NCBI GenBank assembly: GCA_026874595.1 | Contig: CM049310.1 | Span: forward strand, 53,447,058-53,511,057 | Reading direction: 5' to 3' | Length of the DNA: 64,000 nt | Source of the DNA: Sipunculus nudus | Lineage: Eukaryota; Annelida; Sipuncula; Golfingiida; Sipunculidae | In this document: positions 24,560-37,369 of the stretch, piece after piece | Layout: each line of letters begins with the position of its first letter | How positions within the stretch are numbered: position 1 is the stretch's first letter | Program-made: the position numbers and the translations under genes | The notes under the pieces: model-generated | What the model saw: the letters and a program-made list of their open reading frames with translations, nothing else | Told to the model about the DNA's origin: nothing | Databases searched by the model: none

Positions 24560-27220
24560 TACAGGTGGCGCCACCACTTTTCGGGAACTGACCAAACTAG
24601 TCATGGGCAATATTCAAGGCAAGATTCATGACAATCCACGTATTAATTATCAAGATATTGGAGGTTTTGTATTATATTTTTGATTATTCTTGGGGGGTAT
24701 TTTCAAGCCCCATAGTTCTGAGGATATAGGTCACAGTGACCAAATTTCAGGTTTCCAAGGAGATTTTTTATTGACCTCCTTGGATGTTAACTTGGAAGTT
24801 TCTAGGACCAGCAGTTATGATTTGTGCCCTGCTACCGGACGGCCAGACGGACGACGGACAAAGCGCCATTCCTATACCTCAGTTGACTTACAGTCAGCTG
24901 AGCAAAAAAATAATAAAATTCAAGGTTCTCAGGCACCGCATGCTTCAATTCTAACCCCCCAACCCCCGCATCAACAAATTTTATTTTGATTTTCATCTTT
25001 CAAGAAAATAAAATAATACAATTTTCATAAGATTTTGTTTGTTATGTAGTGCTTTTACCTGTGTAGTGAAACAAGTGACCCATGGCTCATGATGCTCAGC
25101 TGACTGACACGCTGACAGTAAGTCCTTGCACGGACAACTAATTAAGATAATGTAGGTGGCATCTTTGTTCATGCATATTAGCTTAAGTTCATCAAGACCC
25201 AAAAGCACAACAAATTTGATGTCAATCCAACCAGCCTTTCTTGAGGAACTGGCACTTTGTGTGTATTCTGCATTATTTCTAGGGTGTTAAACATACCCCA
25301 AAACTCTGAGAATATAGCTTACTGTGACCCAATTTCAAGTTTTTGGGGAGAACTTTTGAGGAACTATTAGGATATTAAGTTATAAGAATCTGGGCCCAAT
25401 GATTATGATTTGTGCCCAACTTTGGTATCAAATTTTCAATTATTCTGAGGGGTGCTTATAAGATATAAATGTGTAAAAATTTAAAGAAGTCCAGGTGGCG
25501 CCACCAGTCTGCAGGAACTGATGAAACACTCCATGATGCATATGCATGCAAAGAATAATGCTGATCAATGCACTAGTTGTTCAGATACCAGAGCTTTTGT
25601 ATCAAATTTTTAGTTATTCTGTGGGCTACTTCTGAGCCTCATAACTCAGACAATATGGGTGACAGAGACCTTATTTCACGTTTCCAAGGAGACTTTTCAT
25701 GGGCCTCCCAGCATGTCAAAAAAGAAGACTCTAGATCTAGTCATTACAATTTGTGCCCTGCTATCAGATGACGGCATCCCTTAGGGTCTCAAATTATAGA
25801 TAAAAAAAAAGAAGAAAAAATCGAAAAAAATCCAGATGGTGCCACCAGTCTGCAAAATTTTATGAAATGTTCCCATGATTAATATCCATGCAAAAAGTCA
25901 ATGTGATCAATGCATTAATTGTTCAGATACTTGAGCTTTTGTATCAAATTTTCTATTGTTCGGGGGGGGGGGGGGGGGAGAGTACATCAGAGCCCCATAG
26001 CTCAGAAAATATGGGTAACAGAGACCTAATTTCTAGTTTTCAAAGAAGATTTTTCATGGACCTCCCCGGATTCAAAGTTAGAAGATTCCAGGTCAAATGG
26101 TTGTGATTTGTGCCCTGTCAACAGATGACCATATCTTTAAAGATAAAAATATGTAAAAATTCGAAAAAAATACAGGTGGCGCAATCAGTCTACAAAAACT
26201 GATGAAACATTCCATGACCAATATCCATGCAAAGAATCATGGTGAACAATGCATTAGTTGTTCAGATACTGAAGCTTTTGTATCAAATTTTCCATTATTT
26301 GGGGGGGGGGGGGGAAGAGTACATCAGAGCCCAATAGCTTGAAGAATATGGGTACCAGAGACCTAATTCCAGGTTTCAAAGGAGACTTTTCATGGACCTC
26401 TCTGGATGTTGAGTAAGAAGATTCCAGGTCCAGCAGTTACGATTTGTGTCCTGTTAACAGATGACAGCATTTTTTAAGGTCTCAAAGACAGAAAAAAAAT
26501 TGTAAAAAAATACATGAGGCACCATCAGTCTGCAGAAAGTGATGAAACACACCATGATCAATATCAATGCAAAAAAATCATGGTGATCAATGCATTGGTT
26601 GTTCTGATACTTGAGCTTTTGTATCAAATTTTCCATTATTCTCAGGGGTACTTTGGAGCCCCATGGCTTGAAGAATAAGGGTAACAGAGACCTAATTCCA
26701 GGTTTCCAAGAAGACTTTTTATGGACCTCTCTGGATGTAAACTAAGAAGATTCCAGGTCCAGCGGTTACGATTTGTGCCCTGTTAACAGATAGCCGCATC
26801 TTTTAAGGTCTCAAAATCAGGGGAAAAAAATCATAACAAAAACCAAAAAACAAAGATGGTCCCATCAGTCTGCAGAAACTGATGAAACACTCCATGATCA
26901 ATATCCCTGCAAAAAATCATGGTGATCAATGCTTTAGTTGTTCAGATATTTGAGCTTTGTATCAAATTTTTCATTTATTCTGGGGGGTACTTCAGAGCCT
27001 CACAGCTTGAAGAATAATTGGTAAACAGAGACCTCATTCAATGATTCCTTGGAGATTTTTCATGGACCTCTCTGGATTTAAAGATAGAAGATTCCAGGTC
27101 CAGTGGTTACGATTTGTGCCTTGTTAACGGACAGACAGCCGGATGGCCGGACAGACGACAGACAAAGGGTGATCGCTATAGGTCAGATGACTTACAGTCA
27201 GCTGAGCTAAAAATTCTGTT
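24560..27220. repeat. Tandem array of about 340-bp units
   Basis: Units are recognised by AGGTGGCGCCACCAGTCTGC or degraded forms at about 25,493, 25,832, 26,174, 26,515 and 26,853, i.e. steps of 338-342 bp. More diverged relatives start at about 24,563 and 25,250. Each unit also carries GTTCAGATACTTGAGCTTTT, a G-rich run, and a GATTTGTGCCCTG segment. A GGAC/CCGGAC microsatellite plus the CTTACAGTCAGCTGAGC tail occurs at about 24,835-24,905 and 27,128-27,210. Confidence 0.85.
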
Positions 27221-28480
27221 ATTCTTGCTTTTCCATGATCACATGGCATTTTTATCAAAACATGTAAAAAAAAGGTATAGAAAAGTTATAGAAAACTTGC
27301 TTGTTAGATATCAGATTAAATACATTTTACATACCAGTATTTTTTTGTCTTCAGAGCTAAAACAGACTGGATTACTTGAAATAGTCATATGTTACATTCC
27401 TAGTAGTCTAAACATTCAAGGCTAGCTGCTCCTGATCAGTTGGACATATGGTATGAGAAGACTGTTATAACAATTTAACGTCCATTTTACTTTCAGTTTA
27501 TGCTTCTTATTGTGTATGCTTCACAACCAGAGTATGTTTTTATTGTATCCTAATGTATTCCATATTGGTTTAACCTAATTTTATCTAATTCCATGTTCCA
27601 GTATATTCCCAGGCAAACTGAGAATTCCCCATTAATATCCCTACACTTGGCCAATCAGGCAGATATTAAATACTAATGGGTACCAGATGTAATATTCAAG
27701 AACAAATACATATGTAATAAAAGGTATGAATTGGCTGGACCATAAAAAGGTGTAGACAAAAGATCAGTGTACATTCAATTTTTTCTTGCAAATGTTTAAA
27801 AATATTTTTTTCCCTTTTTTTTAAATTGATATTGCTCAAATATCATCCAAGCCTGTGTAATTATCTCCATTTTTTGGTCATAACACTGAGAAAACCCCAT
27901 AGATGCACAGCTGTGGGGGCACAGCCTTTCCATCAAGATTACAGAGCACTCCCCTGGGTATGGGTCAAATGTGAAAAATCTCACCATTCCTCGGCTGAGA
28001 TTTGAGCTTGTAATATTCCATGTTTGAGCCATGTGCTCTTGACTACAAACAAGAGAAGTCATTATGGAAAATAAGAGTTGATTAAATAGGGGATTTTACC
28101 AGATTCTAGTTGGACAGTTCGTCTTTTATTAACCAGCTTATTAAATTAATTCCATATTGTCTTCATATTAGCCTTAGGGTGGCATTTAAGTCGTGCAGGC
28201 CTTGGATTGATACAGCAGCCTGAAGACCAATATAATTGTATCCGCTAAAATGAAGTTTTGTGGATAATATGTTTTTGACCGGGTTCCGCCGCCGCTGCTG
28301 CGTTCATTTCCGGAGGACTCCTCTGAGACTACTGGATGGATTTTTCCGAAACTTACACAAATTATTGGGTCACATGTGAACTGGTGCCTAACCAAGTGTC
28401 ATTCACCTCTGACCTTTCCTCTCTGCCAAGCATCCGTTTGTGCGTCTGTTTCCACACATAAACCCACATATCTCAGGAAC
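27221..28480. other. Host DNA without recognised gene
   Basis: No supported exon. The segment 28,260-28,480 is less AT-rich and leads into the next repeat pair. Confidence 0.4.
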
Positions 28481-28484
28481 CGTT

Positions 28485-29005
28485 TGACCGATCAGGAAAT
28501 TTTTTTACACAAATGTAGCCCTTGGATAGCTTTATAACATACATAAAAAAGGTGGCGCCACCTGCAACCATGTTTGCACAGTGTCCATCTGTTTGTCTGC
28601 CTTGGGTTAAAATCACCCATCTCTGCAGTGGTTTGACCAAATTTTCTGAAATTCAGCATGCGTAAACATCCCGCATGGCTTTTTTTATTTTATTACAGGT
28701 GGCGCCACTTACATTCACGTTCACGCTGTACACATCCATGCTTATATCTCTGGACTCTTTCGGCCAATCAGGAAAAAATTTTTACACAAATGTAGCCCTT
28801 GGATAGCTTTATAACATACATAAAAATGGTGGCACCACCTGAAGCCATTTTTGCACAGCGTCCATCTGTTTGTCTGCCTTGGGTTAAAATCACTCATATC
28901 TTTGCAGTGGTTTGACCAAATTACCTGCAATTTTGCATGTGTATACATCTTGGATAGTTTCTCGTTCAAATAACCGGTGGCGCCACTTACAATCATGTTT
29001 ATGTG
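28485..29005. repeat. Two tandem copies of about 276 bp
   Basis: CACAAATGTAGCCCTTGGAT recurs at about 28,508 and 28,784, followed in both by GTTTGTCTGCCTTGGGTT and GTGGTTTGACCAAATT. Each copy carries two GGTGGCGCCAC-type palindromes; the one at 28,550-28,563 is a perfect 14-bp palindrome (AGGTGGCGCCACCT). Confidence 0.8.
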
Positions 29006-30015
29006 GCTGAAATCCATTCTAATATGTAACACATGTAACCCTATTTCCCTTTGCCACTCAATCCATGCCTCACTTCACCCGTCCTACTCTGATTTGGCAG
29101 ATACACGTAGTCGCTTGTCGACTACCAGTATATTAGTTTATAAAGGCAATATATCCCAACAGGCTAGTTTATAATATTTTTATTAAATGGCTACACATTT
29201 TATCAACATGACCATCCATGTAAAGTCACTCTATTTCAACAAGTAGGTATACTTGCGTCACTGTGCCTGGTGATGTCACATGAATTCTGATGCCTGTCAA
29301 TTTCATTTTGGATTGAGTACACCGAGTGCTATGCTGATATGACACTACTGGTACCTATTGATTTAAAGTATAAGCCATATCACCCACAGGCATGATAGAA
29401 CTTAGAATGATATGTTGTATCAAATATACTTCGAGCTTAATATCCAATTGATAACATGCATAACCAGTTAATAAATGATTTACAAACTTTCTTGGTGGGT
29501 GTCATGAATTTATTCAGGTAAGGCATGGAAATGCGTATAATGTTTGGAAGTAATAGTACTTAAAAAACTACTTCCCTTGTATTCCACAATCCAAATACAG
29601 ACTTGTGTTACTAATTTCAATGCAGGTTTTAAGGTTTTGTTCTAGCTGAATAAACTCTCATACCTTTATCTTTCATGCTTGGAGAGACATATCCCCTACT
29701 TTCAGATTCTATTGACCATTACTTCTGCATCTAACCAAGACCACTGTATTAGTATATATCATAGTATTCTCTGTAAACCTCCACCAGCACACTATTAATA
29801 CTTCATAAAAATTCATAATTATATTTTTTTATTAAATCTTACAAGTGTAAGATGCAACACAAAAGCACTCTAAGGACAGTATTAAGACGTGACTCTATCG
29901 GAGGAAAGAGTTTGGAGACAAGGGAATGTGCGTTGATCCACAAAATTTAGTGAAGAACAACTCTCTTTTTCGGACCACGACCAAATCCTCAAATTACAGG
30001 TTGTAACTAGATGTG
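29006..30015. other. Host DNA without recognised gene
   Basis: AT-rich, with no supported exons or RNA genes. Confidence 0.45.
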
Positions 30016-30019
30016 GTCC

Positions 30020-30620
30020 GACAATGTGGCAGCCATTGGAATTCTGACAGGTCTGGAACTCAATAGGTCTAGAGCACGCATAGGCCCCAATGATACCAGT
30101 GAATTTGAGAAAGGTCGAGGATGTTCTTGTTGAGATATCGCATGGGAAAGAAAATCAGCGAATGTGCTCTGGGGGCCATATTGGAATTCCGACAGGTCAG
30201 TAATTCAATCAATCTGTATCAATCATCCCTGTGAATATGAGAAAGATCAAGCATGTTCTTGTTGAGATATCGCGTGTGAAAGAAAGTCACCAATTGTGTT
30301 CTGGCAGCTATCTTGGAATGGTGACAGGTGTATAATTTAATAAATCTGGAGCCCTAAAAGGTACCAATCTAACCTGTAAATTAACATGAGAAAGATCAAG
30401 CTTGTTCTTGTTAAGCTATCACGCACGAAAGGAAATCACCGAATGCTCAGTGGTGGCCATATTGCAATTCTGATAGGTCTATTATTTGACAGGTCTGGAG
30501 CCCTTTTAAATACCAATCATCCCTATGAATTTGATAAAGATCAAGCATATTCTTGTTGAGATATCACGCTCCAAAGAAAGCAACACTGATGGAAGGAAGG
30601 ATGGACGGACTGACACGGTG
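30020..30620. repeat. Tandem array of about 140-bp units
   Basis: TTCTTGTTGAGATATCGC or a variant occurs near 30,123, 30,255, 30,405 and 30,550, interleaved with GGCCATATTGGAATTC-type and ATTCTGACAGGTCT-type segments. The array ends in a GGAAGGATGGACGGACTGAC run. Confidence 0.75.
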
Positions 30621-30712
30621 ATCAAGGGCACTGTGTAAAAGTGTGTTTCAAGCGAGGCCCTAATAATTTATCCCAAATAAGTTTCAATTATATTATAACT
30701 TATAATTAAGGG

Positions 30713-30716
<4 letters not shown>

Positions 30717-30748
<32 letters not shown>
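30717..30748. repeat. Short (TA)n microsatellite
   Basis: About 15 TA units. Confidence 0.9.
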
Positions 30749-30751
<3 letters not shown>

Positions 30752-33550
30752 ATGTACAAAAATACATTAAGAATCTCTATGATCATTATGCTGATAAATA
30801 AAATGTCACCTTCGTGCATAGGCCACCTAAGGTCAATCTCCAAAAATCGAATAACAGGGAATGACTGTGTTATTTTTAACCTCGGTTCAAAATATGACCT
30901 TCCATCGCGTTAAGTTAACCTTTGAATGTTACTGGCATGCACATGTATATATAAACAACTCTATGTGTATGAGTCATACCTTGATGTTTACAACAGCAGG
31001 ATAAACACTGTATTAGAATTTCTGTACCTGTGTTTTGAATTTACATGCCTTTCTCCTATCCCTCTGACCTGCATTGCCAGTAATTGTGTGATGTTCTTTG
31101 AATCGTTTCTTGTAAGTCCAATAGCAGATTTCAGGGGATCAGCATGACAGCGAGCTCAATGAAGCATTGCACCACTAGCACTGTTTGGTTGTTAAGAGGT
31201 TACAAGTGGACTTTGAACAAGTTTGAAACTGATAAACAGAGAACATGTGATGATACTGTGAATACCAAGTTCAGTGGAGTTATAGGATATTAAGTATACA
31301 AACTGATGGTAGATGTCAGTTGCTATTTCATAATCAATAGCTAGTTTGTGCAAAACAATTGAAGATCTATTTATTAATTGGTTCAGACAATTTTTTCATT
31401 ATCTGTGAATCTGCACAGAGAACACACATGAGGTCTCTAAATATATGACAATAGGTACTATTGACTAAGGGACACATATTTTAAGGTCAACTTAAATCAA
31501 TTTAATCATATCAAGGTTCAGTGCTGATCAAAGTACAGAATACTGAATGATAGGAATAACCTGCTAGTCTTGAACACAATGCATTCATGAAAAAAAATCA
31601 CACTTACTATTGTAATGTATCGATAACTGATAAATTCCACTGATAATTGAGCACTTGGGGTAAAAGAGCAACTGACTACCAATAAAACCCAATGATCAAC
31701 TCTAGTAAAAGTATATTTACACACACACACACAGACAACTCATCAAGGCTCTCATGATGTTCCAATTGGAAAAGCATTAGGGACAACCATGACATATGTT
31801 ATATTCTAGACTGCTGTAGCCCACATTATTGTTATGTTATAACCATGTTTTCATACTGACTCTATATATAAGTGAAGATTGTGATATTGATAACCACATG
31901 ATAATGATAAGCTGCTTGTACTCATCTGTCTGTAAATAGATTTTATATACAAGTTGGGAAGTATTACAAATGTCCCAGCCTGTGACAGACACAAGGACTT
32001 TCTGAGATTCTGAAAATATACTTTTTCTTATGTTCAGGCATGCTCTGTTAAATCAGTTAGTACCACCCTGAAAATCCTCAATTTCCTCCAGAGGTCGCTT
32101 AATTCTGTTGCACATAACACAACTCTTAAAGGGACCTATTCACATACCAGATATATACATGGTTTCTCTTTAAAATATAGTATCTACCAATATTTCACTC
32201 TAAAAGCTTTTCCTCATTCCTGTACTCAAATGGAGATACCGGTACACTAACACTGGGCATGATCAGTAGAGCAAAACATATTCATAAGCACAACCCACCC
32301 AGTAGCATTTTTGCAAGCTTCAAACTTGTGTTTCTTCACTGTCTTCTTTCATGTTTCTTAATGCTGTATATGAGTTGTCATGCATACACAAGATCTTACC
32401 TCTGGTATTGCAGCCTGGTTATAGTACACAGGAACATGTGGACTGTGTTACTTCACACAGAACAATTACAACATATAAAACATGTGACTTGGAGATAGTA
32501 TGTACATGTGATGGGAAGGTATTGCTAGGAAACTGGTGTACTGTATACCATGTAATAAGGGTGTTTCCTTGGGATATAAATATGGGGAATTTCCTCACAA
32601 TTTTAAAACAACACCCCGGATATGGTGTGTATGCGCACTGAAGTATAATATGCTGGAGTATGAGGGCCAGTATTTCAGTATATTTTTAAAACTTTTGCAC
32701 ATAATATCATGCACAATGAAGGACAAAAAGGACAATTATTGGCGATGCCATTCCATGTCATTCATCGGCTCAGCTGTCAAAGGTATTTGCGCAAGGTGAC
32801 TGACATAATCAGGGTACCTACGTCCTGTATTAAATTTTTTCGTTTTTCAAATAAATACTGTTTTACATACCTTTATATGAACATTTTATATATTAAAAAG
32901 TTCATTTATTACTATCCTTGTTTTTCCTCTTCACCTGCAAAGGAAATCTCGAACTGCAGTCATTCATACAATTCTCTCATACAACACCAAATAAAATCTT
33001 ATGCAAATCTGTATCACTTGGATTAGTTATTATTTTTCAAACTTCTCACAACTACGCTAAAAGATCATTGGTTTTTCTGAATTTTCCTGAACATGATGTG
33101 ATGTCAAACATGTGTACACAAGCCGCAGTGTTAAATTAGAGTATCGTAACGCACTTTGGAAGTTGGCAGATGTGGGTCAGGGGGTTGGGGCGGGGGGGCT
33201 TATTAGGGTATAAAAAATATTTGGGAAAAAATTTAATTTTGAGAGCGCCCGGGGCGCTTATTACGTCGATTACGGTATTCATAGAAAATGAACTGATAGC
33301 ATGAGATAATAGATTTATTATGGCAAATGTCATAACAGGCTCTTCATTTTTTCAAGAATCTTGCAAAACGCAAGGAGGAGTTGTCCCAGAGAGTTGGGTA
33401 TTTCATCAATTAAAACACAAACCTGATACTTTTTCTGAGATTAATTCCAATTACTTACATGACACATAATAAGTAAGAAATCTGCATTATCACTAAAAAC
33501 TCCAAACTTGGTAGTAAATTATCACAGAAACATGATACAGATGAATGCTA
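30749..33550. other. Host DNA without recognised gene
   Basis: AT-rich, with several short open frames that lack domains and splice context. A (CA)n stretch lies near 31,720. Nothing else could be supported. Confidence 0.45.
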
Positions 33551-33551
33551 G

Positions 33552-33555
<4 letters not shown>

Positions 33556-33622
<67 letters not shown>
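33556..33622. repeat. (TA)n microsatellite
   Basis: About 33 TA units. Confidence 0.95.
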
Positions 33623-33624
<2 letters not shown>

Positions 33625-33739
33625 AAGCTATCAACTTAAGCTATCTATTGCTTTAATGCTTAAAGCCACATATTCATTTGCCTTATTTACAGAAGTTGTG
33701 ATTTCTAGTTTACTCTGCATACATATTAATTAACTCCTA

Positions 33740-34060
33740 GGTAATTAATCCTGCTAAGAAAGGTATTACACCACTGTGATGGTGTTATGAACTTGTTTAT
33801 CAGCAGGCTGTTAGCTAACATGGTACAATATGACTATTTTGACAAAAATCAAACACGTAACCAAAGGTGGTCAACTGTACATCTGCATAAGGTCACTAGA
33901 TGTTAATGGTGAAAATATACGAAGAATCTCTTGTTATTTGTAAAACTGTGGTTTATCTGTTTTGCTCCCAGATGTCCTATTGGACATGTCTGCATGGGTT
34001 TCCCTAGTGACCATGTCACCCCCTGCCCCCCCCCCCCCTCACCCCCCACATCTTATTAAC
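33740..34060 (+). repeat. Dispersed repeat, copy 3 of 3 (diverged)
   Basis: Shares with copies 1 and 2 the TGAACTTGTTTATCAGCA segment, the spaced ACACGTAACCAAAGG segment and a CCCCCACAT end. It is more diverged, and a C-run at about 34,029-34,039 interrupts its end. Confidence 0.4.
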
Positions 34061-34755
34061 ACATGTTAATCTAAACAGACAGCCATTGCAACATGTGATC
34101 GGTATTTAATGGCTTAATTTTATAAAAAGTTCTGGCAATTATTTTGATTAAATAAATTTTAGCTATCAGAATAGCCCCTTCAAATTTTTGTCCATTTCAC
34201 AGACAGATAAGATAATAATTTTGTGGTTTATTTATCATTTTGCTGTACTGCGCTGTCGTTTCATCTGTAAAATTAACCTTAATTAAAGTGATTTATTAAT
34301 TCTGCTTTCTATGACAATCCTTTTTTTTCTAAATTATTTATATATTAAAAATAATTTATATGCTAATATTTATTGATTGCATTTATTATTATTATGTTTT
34401 TGATTATCAAATCAAATATAAAGGCCACCCTGACAGAAGTATATGCCTTTCTTGTTATTTCAACTTTTAAATGGAAAAAAAATGTGAACATTTTTATTCT
34501 CTAAATAAAATGCCATTGCTTAAAAAAATATTTTACTGGTATGAGCATGCATGTTTTATTTTAAAAAATTATAAGATAACTTAAAACCTCTAATTATCTA
34601 TAAATAATCCATAAATCTAAAAATAGTTTAAAAAACTGGTTATATTGAACCCTTTTTTTGTATATTGCACAGCCCAGGGCCTTATAATACTAAGTCTGAT
34701 AAAATCGGTTCATATCACAATTTAGCCCAAATTCATTTTTTTGGGGGGGGGAGGG
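34061..34755. other. AT-rich host DNA, nothing recognised
   Basis: Very AT-rich and without supported features. Confidence 0.5.
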
Positions 34756-34759
34756 TTCC

Positions 34760-34985
34760 AATTGTGGAGCGAGTATAGAATCCGGTCTTCATGGACGAGG
34801 TTATGGGTGTATACGGACGGACGTAATGATGTTTAGGATTCATGTAATGGAGAAGTGAGAAGCATGTCGATGTCATATCATCAGGCATGCCACGGCTTAT
34901 GTTGATTACTACAAATATGAGACGGTCCAGTCAGTTTAGAATCATCTTGGAATTGAAGACCGGATTCTATACTCGCGCCCCAATG
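34760..34985. mobile_element. MITE with 23-bp perfect core terminal inverted repeats
   Basis: The arm at 34,769-34,791 (starts GCGAGTATAGAATCCGG) is repeated in perfect inverted form at 34,954-34,976. Imperfect similarity extends outward to CCAATTGTGG and the complement of CCCCAATGGTT. The interior of about 160 bp is non-coding. The target duplication could not be fixed. Confidence 0.7.
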
Positions 34986-35107
34986 GTTACTATAAAATGC
35001 TGATTGGGCTATAAATTCTTCACTCGTAAACCAATTGTAACACACATATATGTATTCGTCATTGCTTGGATCAGGGGGTAGTGTCGTAGAATAAACATGC
35101 TCCTACA

Positions 35108-35150
35108 CACCCCCCCCCCCCCCCCCCCCCACACACACACAAACAAAATC
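35108..35150. repeat. Poly(C) run and (CA)n
   Basis: A homopolymer of more than 20 C is followed by CACACACACACA. Confidence 0.9.
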
Positions 35151-35528
35151 CTGTAACCAAAAGTGTGCCGAGTTTACCGCAATAAGTTCAGTGAAACCAC
35201 ATGTTTATAACAATAGGTCGCCGACCTTAGGCTCATAGCCATGTAGTTTGATTAGGCCTATGTTTACATTTACACTATCAAATCTTTAATTAGCCGTTGA
35301 TTTAAAAGTGATATTTAACTTACCTCCGTATTAAACGTGGTCTAGCAATCTGTTGGTGATTGTATCTGGGCTGCAATTTGCACGATTACACTGGCGACCA
35401 ACTTTTAAACTTGCTCCGATATGATCACCAAAACTTCCTGTTTGGTCCCGTCAGTGTAAACAGTGAGGGGTGCGACATCTGTTGTCCAATTAAAGAACTT
35501 AAACCAAGGTCTTTGGTTTCTCTCTCTT

Positions 35529-35530
35529 CG

Positions 35531-35574
<44 letters not shown>

Positions 35575-35594
35575 CTGCTATTTTTTCTGCAGTA

Positions 35595-35645
<51 letters not shown>
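35529..35645. repeat. (CT)n and (TA)n microsatellites
   Basis: A (CT)n run at about 35,533-35,570 is followed by (TA)n at about 35,599-35,644. More TA-rich sequence lies at 35,820-35,900. Nearby open frames are repeat artefacts. Confidence 0.9.
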
Positions 35646-35647
<2 letters not shown>

Positions 35648-36604
35648 TTGACCGCTATGAGTTCTTGTTGTCTAGTGTAGATAAGTAGATAACATATTCT
35701 GTGAAAGGACAAAATGGTTATGTAAACTGATAAATTTTTTTTATTGGTGACTGTTTTTTCTACAATAAACATTTGCAGACAAAAATACCAGTTGTTTACT
35801 GCAGAAAAAAAGAGTACATTATATATATATATAATATTATTTATATTATATTATATTATTTTATATTATATTATATAATACATTATATTATATTATATAT
35901 TTACTGCTTTTTTTCATGTTGTCTAAAGTCGTATAGAGAACATATTCTGTGAAATGCCACAATGGTCTTCTATAACTTATATTACTTTTTGTATAATTGG
36001 TGACTTAGATGCCCTTTTTATGGATACTTCCACAGCGCTCTTATATTTCACATGGTTCATTTATTTATTTTATTTATTTATTTATTTTTCTATAGGGTCC
36101 TGGACTAAAACAATTCAGAGAATACATGCATGGTTTAACACAAATGAACAAAAATAAATTCAAACGCAAAATTATGACAAAAAGTGACAATAAAATTTAT
36201 AAAATTATACACAAAAGAGCAATGACAAAGTCATTACATAGAGTTATTAAAATATATTTTTTATTATCTCTATGCCATTAAATATTATTTAAAGTCGTGG
36301 TATTAAAGTTTATAATGGAATAATGAATATGAATTCTAAAACTTACTGAATTAACTGCTTGTACAGAGATTTAAATTGGCTAATATTATTAGCTGCTTGG
36401 CCTGCCGGCATATGTAAGAATTGTTTTAAAGGATTCTTTTTTTTTTTTGGTTTCGGTAGAGATAAATTGGAACCTTGAGAGAAGCGAGTTTGATATGAAG
36501 TGTTAACGAAGTAGAACGCATTTGTAAACGAATAAGGGGCATTACTATAGTCAGGCATTTAAAAACGGTTAAGGAAACAAAATATTGGTATCTTTGATGA
36601 ACAT

Positions 36605-37369
36605 TCATCCAACCCAACGTTTGGATAAGTGACAATTAGAGGATACGTCAGTTCTAGAAACAATTCGAAGTTTCTGCAGTAGTGATAGATGAGTTTTGGA
36701 AGAGTTCCCCCAAACGGATATGCAATAATCTATGTGGCTCTGAATGAAAGCATAGTATAAAGTTTGTAAACTTGAAGTATCTAAAATCTTACTAAGTCTA
36801 AAAAGTAGACCAAGTTTAGATGTGACTTTATCACAGACATGTTGTATATGATTTTTCAAGGTAAAACCAGAGTCATTAAAAACGCCTTAAAGTTTAGTAT
36901 GATCTACGGGTGCTACGTTGATGTTATCAATTAAAATACTTTGATGATCTTGTCCAGTTTTTGATTAAGGGCCAAATAATACCCCATTGTAGACTTTTGA
37001 GGATTGATACACAGTCTATTATCCCTAAACCAGTCAAGCGCAATATCAATTTGTGCCTGTAGTAACTCAATAGCTTTATTAACTGAATGTGCAGACGCAT
37101 AAATGGTAATATCATCAGCATAAATGACACATTTATCATGGAGGAACAGGAGAAGGTCTTTAAGGTACATATATGGAACAAAATTAGCCCGAGCACAGTG
37201 CCTTGTGGAGTGCCTATATCCAAGCTGCGCTCCTTGGACTGAACTTTATTTGAGTGAACCCCCTGTTTCCGATTAGAAAAGTTATTATTGAACCATAATA
37301 ACGGAACACCTTCTACACCATTTAAGTATGCAAAATGTTATGATTAAGGCTATAAAAACCTTTCCTTAT
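36605..37369 (-). pseudogene. LINE reverse transcriptase, C-terminal half
   Basis: The fragment contains the end of RT motif A (GFYSLNHNIL), PQGTVLG (block 4), the catalytic YADD in VIYADDITIYASAH, a WFRDNRLCINPQKS segment and the downstream YYAFIQSHIDYCISVWGN block typical of non-LTR elements. It switches frame several times. It directly continues the fragment at 38,383-38,830 once the intervening transposon is discounted. Confidence 0.85.
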
